A DNA stretch of 64,000 nt from an uncultured Lachnospiraceae bacterium (lineage in GTDB: Bacteria > Bacillota > Clostridia > Lachnospirales > Lachnospiraceae), in contig CAJUBE010000007.1 in the NCBI GenBank assembly GCA_910584725.1, positions 1-64,000 on the forward strand. The letters are read 5' to 3'. This document shows positions 55,937 through 63,779 of the stretch, piece by piece. A program made the position numbers and the translations under genes. The notes below the pieces were generated by a model, which searched no databases, was not told where the DNA came from, and was given only the letters and a program-made list of their open reading frames with translations. The stretch's first letter is position 1; each line of letters starts with the position of its first letter.

Positions 55937-56536
55937 ATGAATAAAAATAATATGACGCAAATAAAAGAAGCTCTTACCATGCCGTCCACAATGGCGGACG
56001 CGCTCGCAGAAAGCTGTCCGTCACGCGGGGAACATTCCTGCCGCAATCATCTCTTCCCGCTGCGCGCCCTCTCCAGCGGCCGCCGCATCCATTCCGCCCG
56101 GTACCGGAGGCTTTGCGCGGCGGCTGCGGCGCTGTTATGTATCTTCGCGGTCGGCTCCACCTCTCTTGCCTACAATGTCTATCAGGAGAAACAGCTCGCC
56201 GTCTTTATGGATGCTGATTTGACTCAGACAGAAATTGACCATATAGGTCAAGAGCTTGCCAAAATCAGCGGGCTTTCTTCCTGCGAATCTCTCTCCGTGC
56301 AGTATGTCAGCGGCGACGAGGCGTGGGAAGAATTTAAGGCCGCTTACTTTACTGACGAAACCGGCGCGGAAATGACGGAACTGACCGCCGGCATTGAGGG
56401 AAATCCGCTGGCAGATTCCTTCAACTACCGTGTGAGCATCCGCATGACCGCCGACACGAAGGCTGTGCGGGAGCATATCGCCAGTTTGCCCGGCGTGCGC
56501 AAGGTCACGACCATTCGGGAGGCGGAAGCACGGTAA
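55937..56536 (+). CDS. Putative anti-sigma protein with FtsX-like ectodomain
   Basis: A 199-aa protein. Residues 1-58 are cytosolic and contain two Cys. One transmembrane helix follows (about 59-78, CAAAAALLCIFAVGSTSLAY). Residues 85-199 resemble the FtsX extracellular domain: VFMDADLTQTEIDHIGQEL, then SLSVQYVSGDEAWEEFKAAY, GNPLADSFNYRVSI and LPGVRKVTTI. The FtsX permease part is absent. The position after an ECF sigma gene suggests an anti-sigma with a peptide- or wall-sensing ectodomain. AGGAGG precedes ATG 55937. A TTGACY motif is inside the gene. Confidence 0.72.
   Translation: MNKNNMTQIKEALTMPSTMADALAESCPSRGEHSCRNHLFPLRALSSGRRIHSARYRRLCAAAAALLCIFAVGSTSLAYNVYQEKQLAVFMDADLTQTEIDHIGQELAKISGLSSCESLSVQYVSGDEAWEEFKAAYFTDETGAEMTELTAGIEGNPLADSFNYRVSIRMTADTKAVREHIASLPGVRKVTTIREAEAR
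56235..56251. repeat. TTGACY-N5-RGTCAA motif, copy 6
   Basis: TTGACCATATAGGTCAA, the most symmetrical copy, within the ectodomain region of the putative anti-sigma gene (encodes IDHIGQ). Confidence 0.6.
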
Positions 56537-56548
56537 CCATTGTCGAGA

Positions 56549-56977
56549 CTATGCCTCCGCAATCTCCTCAATGTCCGCCACCGGCTCCTGCAATCCCTCG
56601 ATCGTAATCCCCCGCTTCTTCGCGTAATCCCAGAGCGCCGCATGGATGGCCTCCTCCGCCAGAAGGGAACAGTGTACCTTCACGGGCGGCAGGCCGTCCA
56701 GCGCCTCCATCACGGCCTTGTTCGTCACCTGCAAAGCCTCCTGCACCGTCTTTCCCTTCACCAGCTCGGTGGCCATACTGCTGGTCGCCACCGCAGCCCC
56801 GCAGCCGAAAGTCTTGAACTTCACGTCGCGTATGACCCCCGCCTCGTCTACATCCAGATACATGCGCATAATGTCGCCGCACTTGGCATTGCCCACGGTG
56901 CCGACGCCGCTGGGATTCTCGATTTCCCCCATATTGCGGGGATTGTTAAAATGATCCATCACTTTTTCGCTGTACAT
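56549..56977 (-). CDS. nifU: Iron-sulfur cluster scaffold NifU/IscU-type
   Basis: A 142-aa protein with only the N-terminal scaffold domain. Ligand Cys C33 (AKCGD, with Asp 35), C59 (FGCGAAVA) and C103 (VHCSLLA) are all present. It assembles clusters with sulfur from the adjacent desulfurase. GAAGGGAAGG precedes ATG 56977, 2 bp after nifS ends: one operon. It converges with the anti-sigma gene, 12 bp away. Confidence 0.96.
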   Translation of the reverse strand: MYSEKVMDHFNNPRNMGEIENPSGVGTVGNAKCGDIMRMYLDVDEAGVIRDVKFKTFGCGAAVATSSMATELVKGKTVQEALQVTNKAVMEALDGLPPVKVHCSLLAEEAIHAALWDYAKKRGITIEGLQEPVADIEEIAEA

Positions 56978-56979
56978 AT

Positions 56980-58167
56980 TTACCTTCCCTTCATTTCCTT
57001 CATCGCGTCCTCATACAACGGCGACATGTCCCGCAGCCGCCCTACGATCTCCTTGAGCGCCTCCACGGCCGCGTCGATTTCCTCCTCCGTCGTCTCCGAC
57101 GATAGCGTCAGCCGCAGCGACCCGTGGGCGATCTCATGGGGCAGGCCGATGGCGAGAAGCACATGGGACGGATCCAGCGCCCCCGAGGTGCACGCCGACC
57201 CGCTGGAGCCGCAGATGCCCCGCTGGTCCAACAGAATCAACAGGGACTCCCCCTCTATAAATCGGAAGCAGAAATGGGCGTTGTTGGAGAGCCTTTCCTG
57301 TCTCGAACCGTTCAGTCTTGTGTACGGAATCTCCGCAAGCACCCTGTCAATCAGATAATCCCGCAGAGCTGTTTCTCTGTCACACCGTTCCTGCATGGTT
57401 TCTCCCGCCAGCGCCGCCGCCTTACCAAAGCCCACAATACCCGGCACATTCAAGGTTCCCGCCCTGCGCCCCCTCTCCTGCGCGCCGCCGTGAATGAACG
57501 GACGAAGCCGCACATTTTCCCGGCAGTAGAGAATCCCCACGCCCTTCGGCCCGTTCAGTTTATGGCCGCTGGCGGAAAGCAGGTCGATGTGCATCTCCTC
57601 CATATTAAGGGGCACATGCCCGTATGCCTGCACCGCATCCGTGTGAAAGAGGACGCCCCGCTCATGGGCAATCTCCCCGATCCGCGCAATCGGCTCTATG
57701 GTGCCGATCTCGTTGTTTGCCGCCATCAGGGAAATCAGTACGGTGTCCGAACGGACTGCCTTTTCCAAGGCTTCCGGTGAAAGCTTCCCCTCCTCATCCA
57801 CATCCAGATACGTCACCTCATACCCCTGCTTTTCCAGATACTGACAGGTGTGCAGTACCGCGTGGTGCTCGATTTTGCTCGTAATGATATGCCTCCCCTT
57901 GTCGGAAAGCCCCTCTGCCACGGCGCGGATTGCCCAGTTGTCGGACTCGCTGCCCCCCGCCGTAAAGTAGATTTCATTGGGCTTCGCGCCGATCAGTCCG
58001 GCCGCCCGCTCTCTGGCGATCCCCACCGCTTTCTTCGCTTCCCCCGCGAAGCTGTAAATCGCGGAAGGGTTCGCATAACTCTCCCGGAAATAAAGCAGCA
58101 TTTCCTGCAATACCTCCTCGGACACTCTGGTGGTGGCCGCGTTATCTAAATAAATTCTCTTATTCAT
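56980..58167 (-). CDS. nifS: Cysteine desulfurase, NifS-type
   Basis: A 395-aa PLP enzyme. YLDNAATTRVSEEV opens it, the PLP Lys is in SASGHKLNGPKGVG, and the catalytic Cys loop is CGSSGSACTSGALDPSHVLLA with the long SSGSAC insertion. HH in SKIEHHAVL is the PLP-stacking His. Supplies sulfane sulfur to NifU. ATG 58167 follows GGAGATAACAGAGAG; an upstream ATG would be too early. The promoter is TTGCAG-N16-TATAAT at 58257-58230. Confidence 0.96.
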   Translation of the reverse strand: MNKRIYLDNAATTRVSEEVLQEMLLYFRESYANPSAIYSFAGEAKKAVGIARERAAGLIGAKPNEIYFTAGGSESDNWAIRAVAEGLSDKGRHIITSKIEHHAVLHTCQYLEKQGYEVTYLDVDEEGKLSPEALEKAVRSDTVLISLMAANNEIGTIEPIARIGEIAHERGVLFHTDAVQAYGHVPLNMEEMHIDLLSASGHKLNGPKGVGILYCRENVRLRPFIHGGAQERGRRAGTLNVPGIVGFGKAAALAGETMQERCDRETALRDYLIDRVLAEIPYTRLNGSRQERLSNNAHFCFRFIEGESLLILLDQRGICGSSGSACTSGALDPSHVLLAIGLPHEIAHGSLRLTLSSETTEEEIDAAVEALKEIVGRLRDMSPLYEDAMKEMKGR

Positions 58168-58229
58168 CTCTCTGTTATCTCCATGCTTTCCTTTCATATA
58201 TTTCCTATCTGTTTACTATTATATAAGAC

Positions 58230-58257
58230 ATTATAACAGGCCTGCAGAAAACTGCAA
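58230..58257 (-). promoter_or_regulatory. nifS promoter candidate
   Basis: Minus strand TTGCAG (58257-58252), 16 bases, TATAAT (58235-58230). It overlaps a small hairpin (CTGCAG/CTGCAA) that could also close the upstream AbiE transcript. Confidence 0.5.
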
Positions 58258-58274
58258 GCCCTAATATCTACGCT

Positions 58275-58964
58275 TCAAGTTCTAAAAAAATTCACCACAT
58301 CACGAACCCGATGATATACCTCAAAAAAATCCGGCTTATTTTCTATCCCCTTCATCTTATCATAAGCTTCTTTTAATTCATCCTGCTGTGTTATATATGC
58401 CTCAAAATTTCCGAGGTTTCTTCCTGTTTCTTCCCATATACGACATAATTCTTCTGCGTTAATTTCAGTAACAAATGACATGACATATATATCCAGCACA
58501 TCCTTTATTCTTCTGCATACGCTTTCTCTCGAAATCGCATATATTTTATCTGATAGCATTTTAGACATACTGGAACCGTTTATGGATATACCGTTTACAT
58601 AGGATATATATGGTCTACAAAATTTATTCTGTCGTACACTCAAGTCAATGCTCGCTATCTTTTCTTCCTTCTCATTAATAATTTTAAAGCCTGCTGATTT
58701 TCTTTCCCCAAATTTCCTGCTCATTTGAACGCTTAATGACGAGTCCACTTTTTGCACCGCATCCCGCAATGCTTTTTCCATTTCTTCCATCGTCGGATGA
58801 TCTCCAGTCCAATCACCATCAATATCCCGGGTCATCCGCTTCACGTTGGAGGGATTATTTTCCCTGATTACAAGGTTAAGAACCATCGCTCCCTTGAATA
58901 CAACTGGTACTCCCGCATCGGCAAGTTCCTCCATCACTCTGTATAAAAATTCCATAAGCTCCAT
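58275..58964 (-). CDS. AbiEii-type nucleotidyltransferase toxin
   Basis: A 229-aa nucleotidyltransferase-like protein. Motif G-x-(about 20)-DxD reads VVFKGAMVLNLV ... RMTRDIDGDW, followed by a third acidic position in ASIDLSVRQ. Type IV toxins of this family modify tRNA or other targets with nucleotides. The upstream gene is a matching antitoxin and overlaps or abuts it. ATG 58964 has AGAGGG upstream; an ATG at 58985 overlapping the antitoxin stop is the alternative. Confidence 0.8.
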   Translation of the reverse strand: MELMEFLYRVMEELADAGVPVVFKGAMVLNLVIRENNPSNVKRMTRDIDGDWTGDHPTMEEMEKALRDAVQKVDSSLSVQMSRKFGERKSAGFKIINEKEEKIASIDLSVRQNKFCRPYISYVNGISINGSSMSKMLSDKIYAISRESVCRRIKDVLDIYVMSFVTEINAEELCRIWEETGRNLGNFEAYITQQDELKEAYDKMKGIENKPDFFEVYHRVRDVVNFFRT

Positions 58965-58974
58965 AAAATGCCCT

Positions 58975-59385
58975 CTACTCTTCATAATACTTAAGCGCCA
59001 TCATTTTATACTTTTCGAATCTCGGCCGCAAATATTCCGGTATTGCAAGCCCTTCAAAACTTTCATCATGTTCCTCATAATAGTTGGCCAGACTCTCCGC
59101 TATAATCTGCTCATCTCCGTTCTGTTCTAACAGATCAATAATGGTTCGATTAACAGTCGTGCAAATCAATCCGTTCCGTTCTTCGCATTCAATCATTTTT
59201 AAGGAAGGCACTACAATCTGCTCTGTGCCTTCGATATTCTGCCTTTTATCGACAAATATTTGTGCTAACGGCCTATAGCCTCCGTTTGTCAATCCCAAGA
59301 AATCTGCTGCTGTATCAAACGCCAAAACACACTCTACGTTTACCAGCAAGTTTCGCAGCCAATCATTATATGTCCTAACCGCCAT
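58975..59385 (-). CDS. AbiEi-type antitoxin
   Basis: A 136-aa protein of the AbiEi_4-like type (VPSLKMIECEERNGLICTTVNRTIIDLLEQNGDEQIIAESL in pieces), though without the usual N-terminal wing clearly visible. The pair order and overlap with the nucleotidyltransferase support a toxin-antitoxin module. GAGGTATAA precedes ATG 59385. Confidence 0.72.
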   Translation of the reverse strand: MAVRTYNDWLRNLLVNVECVLAFDTAADFLGLTNGGYRPLAQIFVDKRQNIEGTEQIVVPSLKMIECEERNGLICTTVNRTIIDLLEQNGDEQIIAESLANYYEEHDESFEGLAIPEYLRPRFEKYKMMALKYYEE

Positions 59386-59888
59386 TTATACCTCATCCTT
59401 TCCAAAAAGGCTGTTCTTCTCACGCCTCTGCTATTATCATATCCTCTCGTCTCATTTCTATCAAGCATTTCCTCCCCAAAAAACACAGGCCGGGCGGCTA
59501 TCTGTATAGCCGCCCGTATCCTATCCCCTTTTACACTGAACCTCAGTGCTATAATGTTCGCAGAAGAAAACCCATGACCTTAAAGTCCGCTTTCTTAACC
59601 GCGACATTACCTTGTAAATGTCCGATGCTTCCGGGAAAGCCCGGAAACGCCGGTTTTCGAGTCGGGATGCCGCCATCCCGCCGGCTCTGTCCATGTGAAC
59701 CGTTCACATGTCAGATTCCGTAATTGCCATCGCATGAAAGCCGCCCTGGTGGCGGGCTGTCAATGCGGGCAGGTCTATGTGCGATAATCGTCATCACATG
59801 ACAGTCATCCTGAAAACGGTACTGCCAATGTGGCATCACCATATATAGTAATCATCGTCGCATGACAGCCGTCCTAAAACAACATCTA
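59386..59888. other. Gene-free structured region downstream of blaR1
   Basis: 503 bp without a convincing gene. It holds a hairpin GGGCGGCTA/TAGCCGCCC (59492-59515) with a TTTTTT run 8 bases past it on the minus strand, an extended -10 box TGCTATAATG on the plus strand (about 59548-59557), and a chain of perfect hairpins: GACATT/AATGTC, TTCCGGG-AAAG-CCCGGAA, CGGGATG/CCATCCCG enclosed by GCCGG/CCGGC, and ATGTGAAC-C-GTTCACAT. Tandem repeats follow (59721 on). Two minus-strand frames are also open across it, so a small protein is not excluded. Confidence 0.5.
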
Positions 59889-59914
59889 TCAATGCGGGCA
59901 CTTTGCAAATATAG
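59721..59914. repeat. Three degenerate tandem repeats of about 64 bp
   Basis: Units start near 59721, 59784 and 59848. Shared blocks are CATGA(A/C)AGYCRYCCT and CAATG(C/T)GG-GCA about 15 bases later. The last unit includes the final codons and stop of blaR1. Confidence 0.65.
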
Positions 59915-61247
59915 TCCTGCTAATCTCCGCACCTTCTATCACATAACCGCACTTGCTGCATCTCTGTGCCTCAAACTCCCTTATCATACAACCACCACCG
60001 GACTTTGGAATATGGTCAAAACCCGTTCCATCGACAAAATCGTGGTTGCAGTGCGGCTCGATTCCGTCATCCTCCAAAATCGGATAAATATTACCTTCCT
60101 CATCCACAAACTGTCTGTCATACAATATCTCTGGTGCATCCACCATGGTTTCCGCTTCCCTAAACTCCTGCATCACTTCCTCGTCAATCTCCTTCGGAAC
60201 AAATGCAAAAGCATCACTTTGTGTCCTTGCCTCTATCTCGCCCTGTAACGCTTCTTCCGAAACTTCTCTTTCAAACGTATCCCGATACGCAAACACCGTC
60301 ATAGAGTTTGCAAAAGCCAATACCGCCACCAATGTCACTGCCGCAGTACGGTTCCACTTCTTCTTGTTCATTAAATTTTCCATCCTTTCCTTTATCTTTT
60401 GTGCGTTGTCTCCGAAACCGGCATTCCACCGCAGGGAGACATTTTCGTCTTTCTTCTCCCGCGCCTCCTCAATCATCAAGCGCAGATACTCTTCCACCTC
60501 CTCGTCCGTTGTGTTCTGCATCACGGTCTCATCACAGGAACACTCGCAGACCTGTTCAAAATCGCGGCGCAGTTTCCATACCAACGGATTCCACCAGTGC
60601 AACATCGCCGCCAACTGCATGAGCATTTTCCAAAACGCATCCTTACGTCTGATATGTACCAGCTCATGCCGTACAAGCAGTTCCGCCTCCCGGCTTGCTA
60701 TTTCTCTCCCACAGACAATCACGGGACAGAAGAATCCGAAAGTCATGGTATATCCCTTGTCCGGCGCCTCGTAGAGAAACACGCGGCAGCGGATTCCACA
60801 TTGTTCTTTCAGACCGTCGAGAAATGCTCTCTGCTCCGGCGTCATTGCCCGCTCCGCGTATCCGGCTGCCAGCCTGACAAGCCAGATATACTCCGCCACC
60901 TGCTTTGCCATCAGAATGCAGATACCCGACAGCCACACAACGACCGCCGTTGTCTGCAGGATAGCGAAGATATTTACATGCATCGCCCCTTCGGCGTGCA
61001 CGATATGATTTCTCCATGTCAGCGGCACCCGCGAAATCTCCATGGCTCTCTCCGGCAGGAGATGCCGGAGCGCCGCTGCATAATATTTCTTCAAGTAAGG
61101 TAATGGAACCAGATAGTACAGAATCGCCACCCGGGCGAGTAGATCATAAAATCTTGCACAAACCTTTTTCTTTAGCAAACCTCGTAACAGCAGATAAATA
61201 CCAGTCATCGCGCTTCCAGAAAGAGACATGACCAGCAGATATTCCAT
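59889..61247 (-). CDS. BlaR1/MecR1-type M56 membrane peptidase
   Basis: A 452-aa protein with about four transmembrane helices and the M56 metal site HELVH (H194, E195, H198), with Glu expected near VCECSCDE. The penicillin-sensor domain of classical BlaR1 is absent. After a further helix (about 297-315) comes an acidic segment and a Cys/His-rich end (HCNHDF, CSKCGYVI, AKCPH) that looks zinc-binding. It probably senses a signal and cleaves the BlaI-type repressor encoded 11 bp upstream. What it detects is unknown. The last codons lie in a tandem repeat. Confidence 0.88.
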   Translation of the reverse strand: MEYLLVMSLSGSAMTGIYLLLRGLLKKKVCARFYDLLARVAILYYLVPLPYLKKYYAAALRHLLPERAMEISRVPLTWRNHIVHAEGAMHVNIFAILQTTAVVVWLSGICILMAKQVAEYIWLVRLAAGYAERAMTPEQRAFLDGLKEQCGIRCRVFLYEAPDKGYTMTFGFFCPVIVCGREIASREAELLVRHELVHIRRKDAFWKMLMQLAAMLHWWNPLVWKLRRDFEQVCECSCDETVMQNTTDEEVEEYLRLMIEEAREKKDENVSLRWNAGFGDNAQKIKERMENLMNKKKWNRTAAVTLVAVLAFANSMTVFAYRDTFEREVSEEALQGEIEARTQSDAFAFVPKEIDEEVMQEFREAETMVDAPEILYDRQFVDEEGNIYPILEDDGIEPHCNHDFVDGTGFDHIPKSGGGCMIREFEAQRCSKCGYVIEGAEISRTIFAKCPH

Positions 61248-61258
61248 GACTCTTTCCT

Positions 61259-61624
61259 TTACTTCTTTTTCTTCAGTAATCCAAGCAGCGTCTCTGTCTC
61301 ACCTTCACTGATTGCGTTCCTCTTAACGAACGCCGCTACCAGATTACTTAACTTTCCCCCATACACTTGATCAATTACTGTTTTCATCTGCATGTCGTTA
61401 TATTCTTCCCGGCTGTACACGACTTCCACTATTCTGTTTTCCCGTTTCACCAGTCCCTTACCCTCTAACCGGCTCAAAAAAGTATTGAGAGTCTGTCTTT
61501 TCCACTCCTTTCCATCCGCTTCAAATAAGGCAAGCAGTTGGGATTGCTTAATACCGCCTTCCTGATCCCAAAGCTTTTCCATAACCTCCATCTCCGCATC
61601 GGACACGTTATAAATTCTTTTCAT
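61259..61624 (-). CDS. BlaI/MecI-family repressor
   Basis: A 121-aa winged-helix protein: NVSDAEMEVMEKLWDQEGGIKQSQLL, then WKRQTLNTFLSRLEGKGLVKREN, a typical BlaI core, and a C-terminal dimerisation helix pair. It is expected to repress its own operon (blaI-blaR1) until cleaved by the M56 peptidase. A promoter and palindrome lie directly upstream (61647-61706). Confidence 0.93.
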   Translation of the reverse strand: MKRIYNVSDAEMEVMEKLWDQEGGIKQSQLLALFEADGKEWKRQTLNTFLSRLEGKGLVKRENRIVEVVYSREEYNDMQMKTVIDQVYGGKLSNLVAAFVKRNAISEGETETLLGLLKKKK

Positions 61625-61646
61625 GTGTTTTTGTCCTTGTCTTTCC

Positions 61647-61706
61647 GACTAGGGGACTAATCCCCGTAGTCAATTTTAATATATAATTTTTTGTTCCGTC
61701 TGTCAA
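61647..61706 (-). promoter_or_regulatory. blaI promoter and operator
   Basis: Minus strand TTGACA (61706-61701), 17 bases, TATATT (61683-61678). Just downstream, 61671-61647 is an imperfect palindrome with GACTA at one end and TAGTC at the other and a GGGG/CCCC core, positioned over the start of transcription. The GACTAC/GTAGTC half-site matches BlaI-family operators. Confidence 0.75.
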
Positions 61707-61731
61707 CTTCATACTACAAATTAAGTTCAAT

Positions 61732-63633
61732 TTATGCAGTAATTGCGTTTCCTGTATACAACTGGTAGTATTTTCCCCGCTCTTCAATCAACTGGTTGTG
61801 GGTACCCCTCTCAATAATGCGTCCCTGCTCCAGCACCATAATGCAGTCGGAGTTCATGACCGTGGAGAGTCTGTGGGCAATCACAAAGGTAGTCCGGCCC
61901 TTCATCAGCTTATCCATGCCATCCTGCACAATGCGCTCGGTGCGGGTGTCGATGGAGCTGGTCGCCTCATCCAGAATCAACACCGGCGGATCGGCCACAG
62001 CCGCCCTCGCGATCGCCAAAAGCTGCCGCTGCCCCTGACTTAAGTTTGCGCCATCTCCGGAGAGCACGGTATCGTAGCCTTCCGGCAGTCTCTTGATAAA
62101 GCTGTCCGCGTTGGCCAGCTTCGCCGCCGCGCGCACCTCCTCGTCGGTGGCATCCAGTTTTCCATAACGGATGTTCTCCATCACCGTCCCCGTAAAGAGG
62201 TGGGTATCCTGCAGCACGATTCCCAGCGAACGGCGCAGATCCGCCTTCTTGATCTTATTGACATTGATGCCGTCATAGCGGATTTTTCCATCCTGAATGT
62301 CATAAAAGCGGTTAATCAGGTTGGTGATGGTTGTTTTGCCCGCGCCCGTGGAACCGACAAATGCAATCTTCTGTCCCGGCTCGGCGTAGAGCTTCACATC
62401 GTGAAGCACCATCTTGTCATCATTATACCCAAAATCCACCCCGTCGAAAACCACATCTCCCTTAAGTTCCACATAATCCACGGAATGATCCGCCTGATGC
62501 TCATGCCGCCATGCCCAGCGGCCCGTGCGTTCGGGCGTTTCCGTAAGCGTGCCGTTCTCCTCTTTCACGTTGACCAGCGTCACGTAACCGTTATCCACCT
62601 CCGGCGTCTCATCCAGCATTTTGAAAATGCGTTCCGCGCCCGCCATCGCCATGACAATGGAGTTGAACTGCTGGCTCACCTGGTTGATCGGCATGTTAAA
62701 GCTTCTGTTAAAGGTCAGAAAACTCGCCAGTTTTCCAAGCGTCAGACCCGTTGCGCCGGAAAGCGCCAGCGCGCCGCCTAAAATGGCACAGACCACATAA
62801 CTGACATTGCCGAGCTGCTGATTCACAGGACCCACCACGTTGACCAGATAATTTGCCTTGTCCGCGCTCTCAAAAAGCGCGTCGTTCAGGTTCCGGAAGT
62901 CCTCGATATTCTTCTCCTCGTGGTTGAATACCTTGACCACCTTCTGGCCGTTCATCATCTCCTCTATGAAACCGTTGACTTTACCAAGGTTCGTCTGCTG
63001 TTCCAGAAAATAGCGGCCGCTCAAACCCGCCACCTTCTTTGTCACTACCAGCATAACCGCCACCATGACAAGCGTCGCCACAGTCAGCGGTATACTTAAT
63101 ATTACCATACTAATCAGCACGCTGACAATAGTAATCGCGCTGTTAAACACCTGCGGCATACTCTGGCTGATCATCTGCCGTAACGTTTCCGTATCGTTCG
63201 TGTAGGTTGACATAATATCGCCATGCACATGCGTGTCAAAATACTTGATCGGCAGCTTCTCCATATGAGAAAACAGATCGTCACGCACATTGCGCAGCGT
63301 TCCCTGCGTCACGTTAATCATAATGCGGTTCCACGCATAGGCCGAAACCACGCCGATCAGGTACAGGCACGCCACCCTTGCGATCGCTCCCGCCAGCGGC
63401 GAAAAATCGGGCACATCCTGCGTCAGCATGGGCGCGATATAGTCGTCGATCAGGCTCTGGATAAACATGGTGCCCTGCACGTTGGCGAGCACGCTCACTA
63501 AAATCAGCACCGCCACGATCACCAGATGGGGGCCGTAACTCTTCATCACATACCGCATCAGGCGCTTAAACACCTTCCCCGGATTCTCTATTCTTTTTCC
63601 ACCCTGCATTCTTCTTCCATGTGGTCCCGGCAT
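61732..63633 (-). CDS. ABC half-transporter (fused permease-ATPase)
   Basis: A 633-aa protein. Six transmembrane helices lie at about residues 35-330. The ATPase domain then has Walker A GSTGAGKTT, signature NLSQGQRQLL, Walker B PVLILDEATSSID and the H-loop in FVIAHRLSTV. Exporter type; substrate unknown, likely a lipid or drug. A short insertion lies between the halves (VNVKEENGTLTETPERTGRW). ATG 63633 follows AGAGAGGTAAAAAC. The gene upstream is the partner half, so a heterodimer is expected. Confidence 0.93.
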   Translation of the reverse strand: MPGPHGRRMQGGKRIENPGKVFKRLMRYVMKSYGPHLVIVAVLILVSVLANVQGTMFIQSLIDDYIAPMLTQDVPDFSPLAGAIARVACLYLIGVVSAYAWNRIMINVTQGTLRNVRDDLFSHMEKLPIKYFDTHVHGDIMSTYTNDTETLRQMISQSMPQVFNSAITIVSVLISMVILSIPLTVATLVMVAVMLVVTKKVAGLSGRYFLEQQTNLGKVNGFIEEMMNGQKVVKVFNHEEKNIEDFRNLNDALFESADKANYLVNVVGPVNQQLGNVSYVVCAILGGALALSGATGLTLGKLASFLTFNRSFNMPINQVSQQFNSIVMAMAGAERIFKMLDETPEVDNGYVTLVNVKEENGTLTETPERTGRWAWRHEHQADHSVDYVELKGDVVFDGVDFGYNDDKMVLHDVKLYAEPGQKIAFVGSTGAGKTTITNLINRFYDIQDGKIRYDGINVNKIKKADLRRSLGIVLQDTHLFTGTVMENIRYGKLDATDEEVRAAAKLANADSFIKRLPEGYDTVLSGDGANLSQGQRQLLAIARAAVADPPVLILDEATSSIDTRTERIVQDGMDKLMKGRTTFVIAHRLSTVMNSDCIMVLEQGRIIERGTHNQLIEERGKYYQLYTGNAITA

Positions 63634-63695
63634 GTTTTTACCTCTCTTTCCATTATTTGCGGAGTTTGTGGCTGCCATGCAGACACGAACTCCCA

Positions 63696-63779
63696 CGCGA
63701 GACTTAGAACTTCCAAGTCAGCTATGCTGACTTTGCGACACAGCCTTTGCTGCCGAGCAATTTAGAAGTTCTTCTCGCG
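63696..63779. repeat. Composite hairpin repeat copy F (third module only)
   Basis: CGCGAGA/TCTCGCG outer stem, GAACTTC/GAAGTTC inner stem, with an extra hairpin AAGTCAGC-TAT-GCTGACTT in the loop and the GCAGC-like core CAGCC-TTTG-CTGCC. The arm bases differ from other copies but still pair. It lies between two ABC genes and includes the upstream gene's stop codon. Confidence 0.85.
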
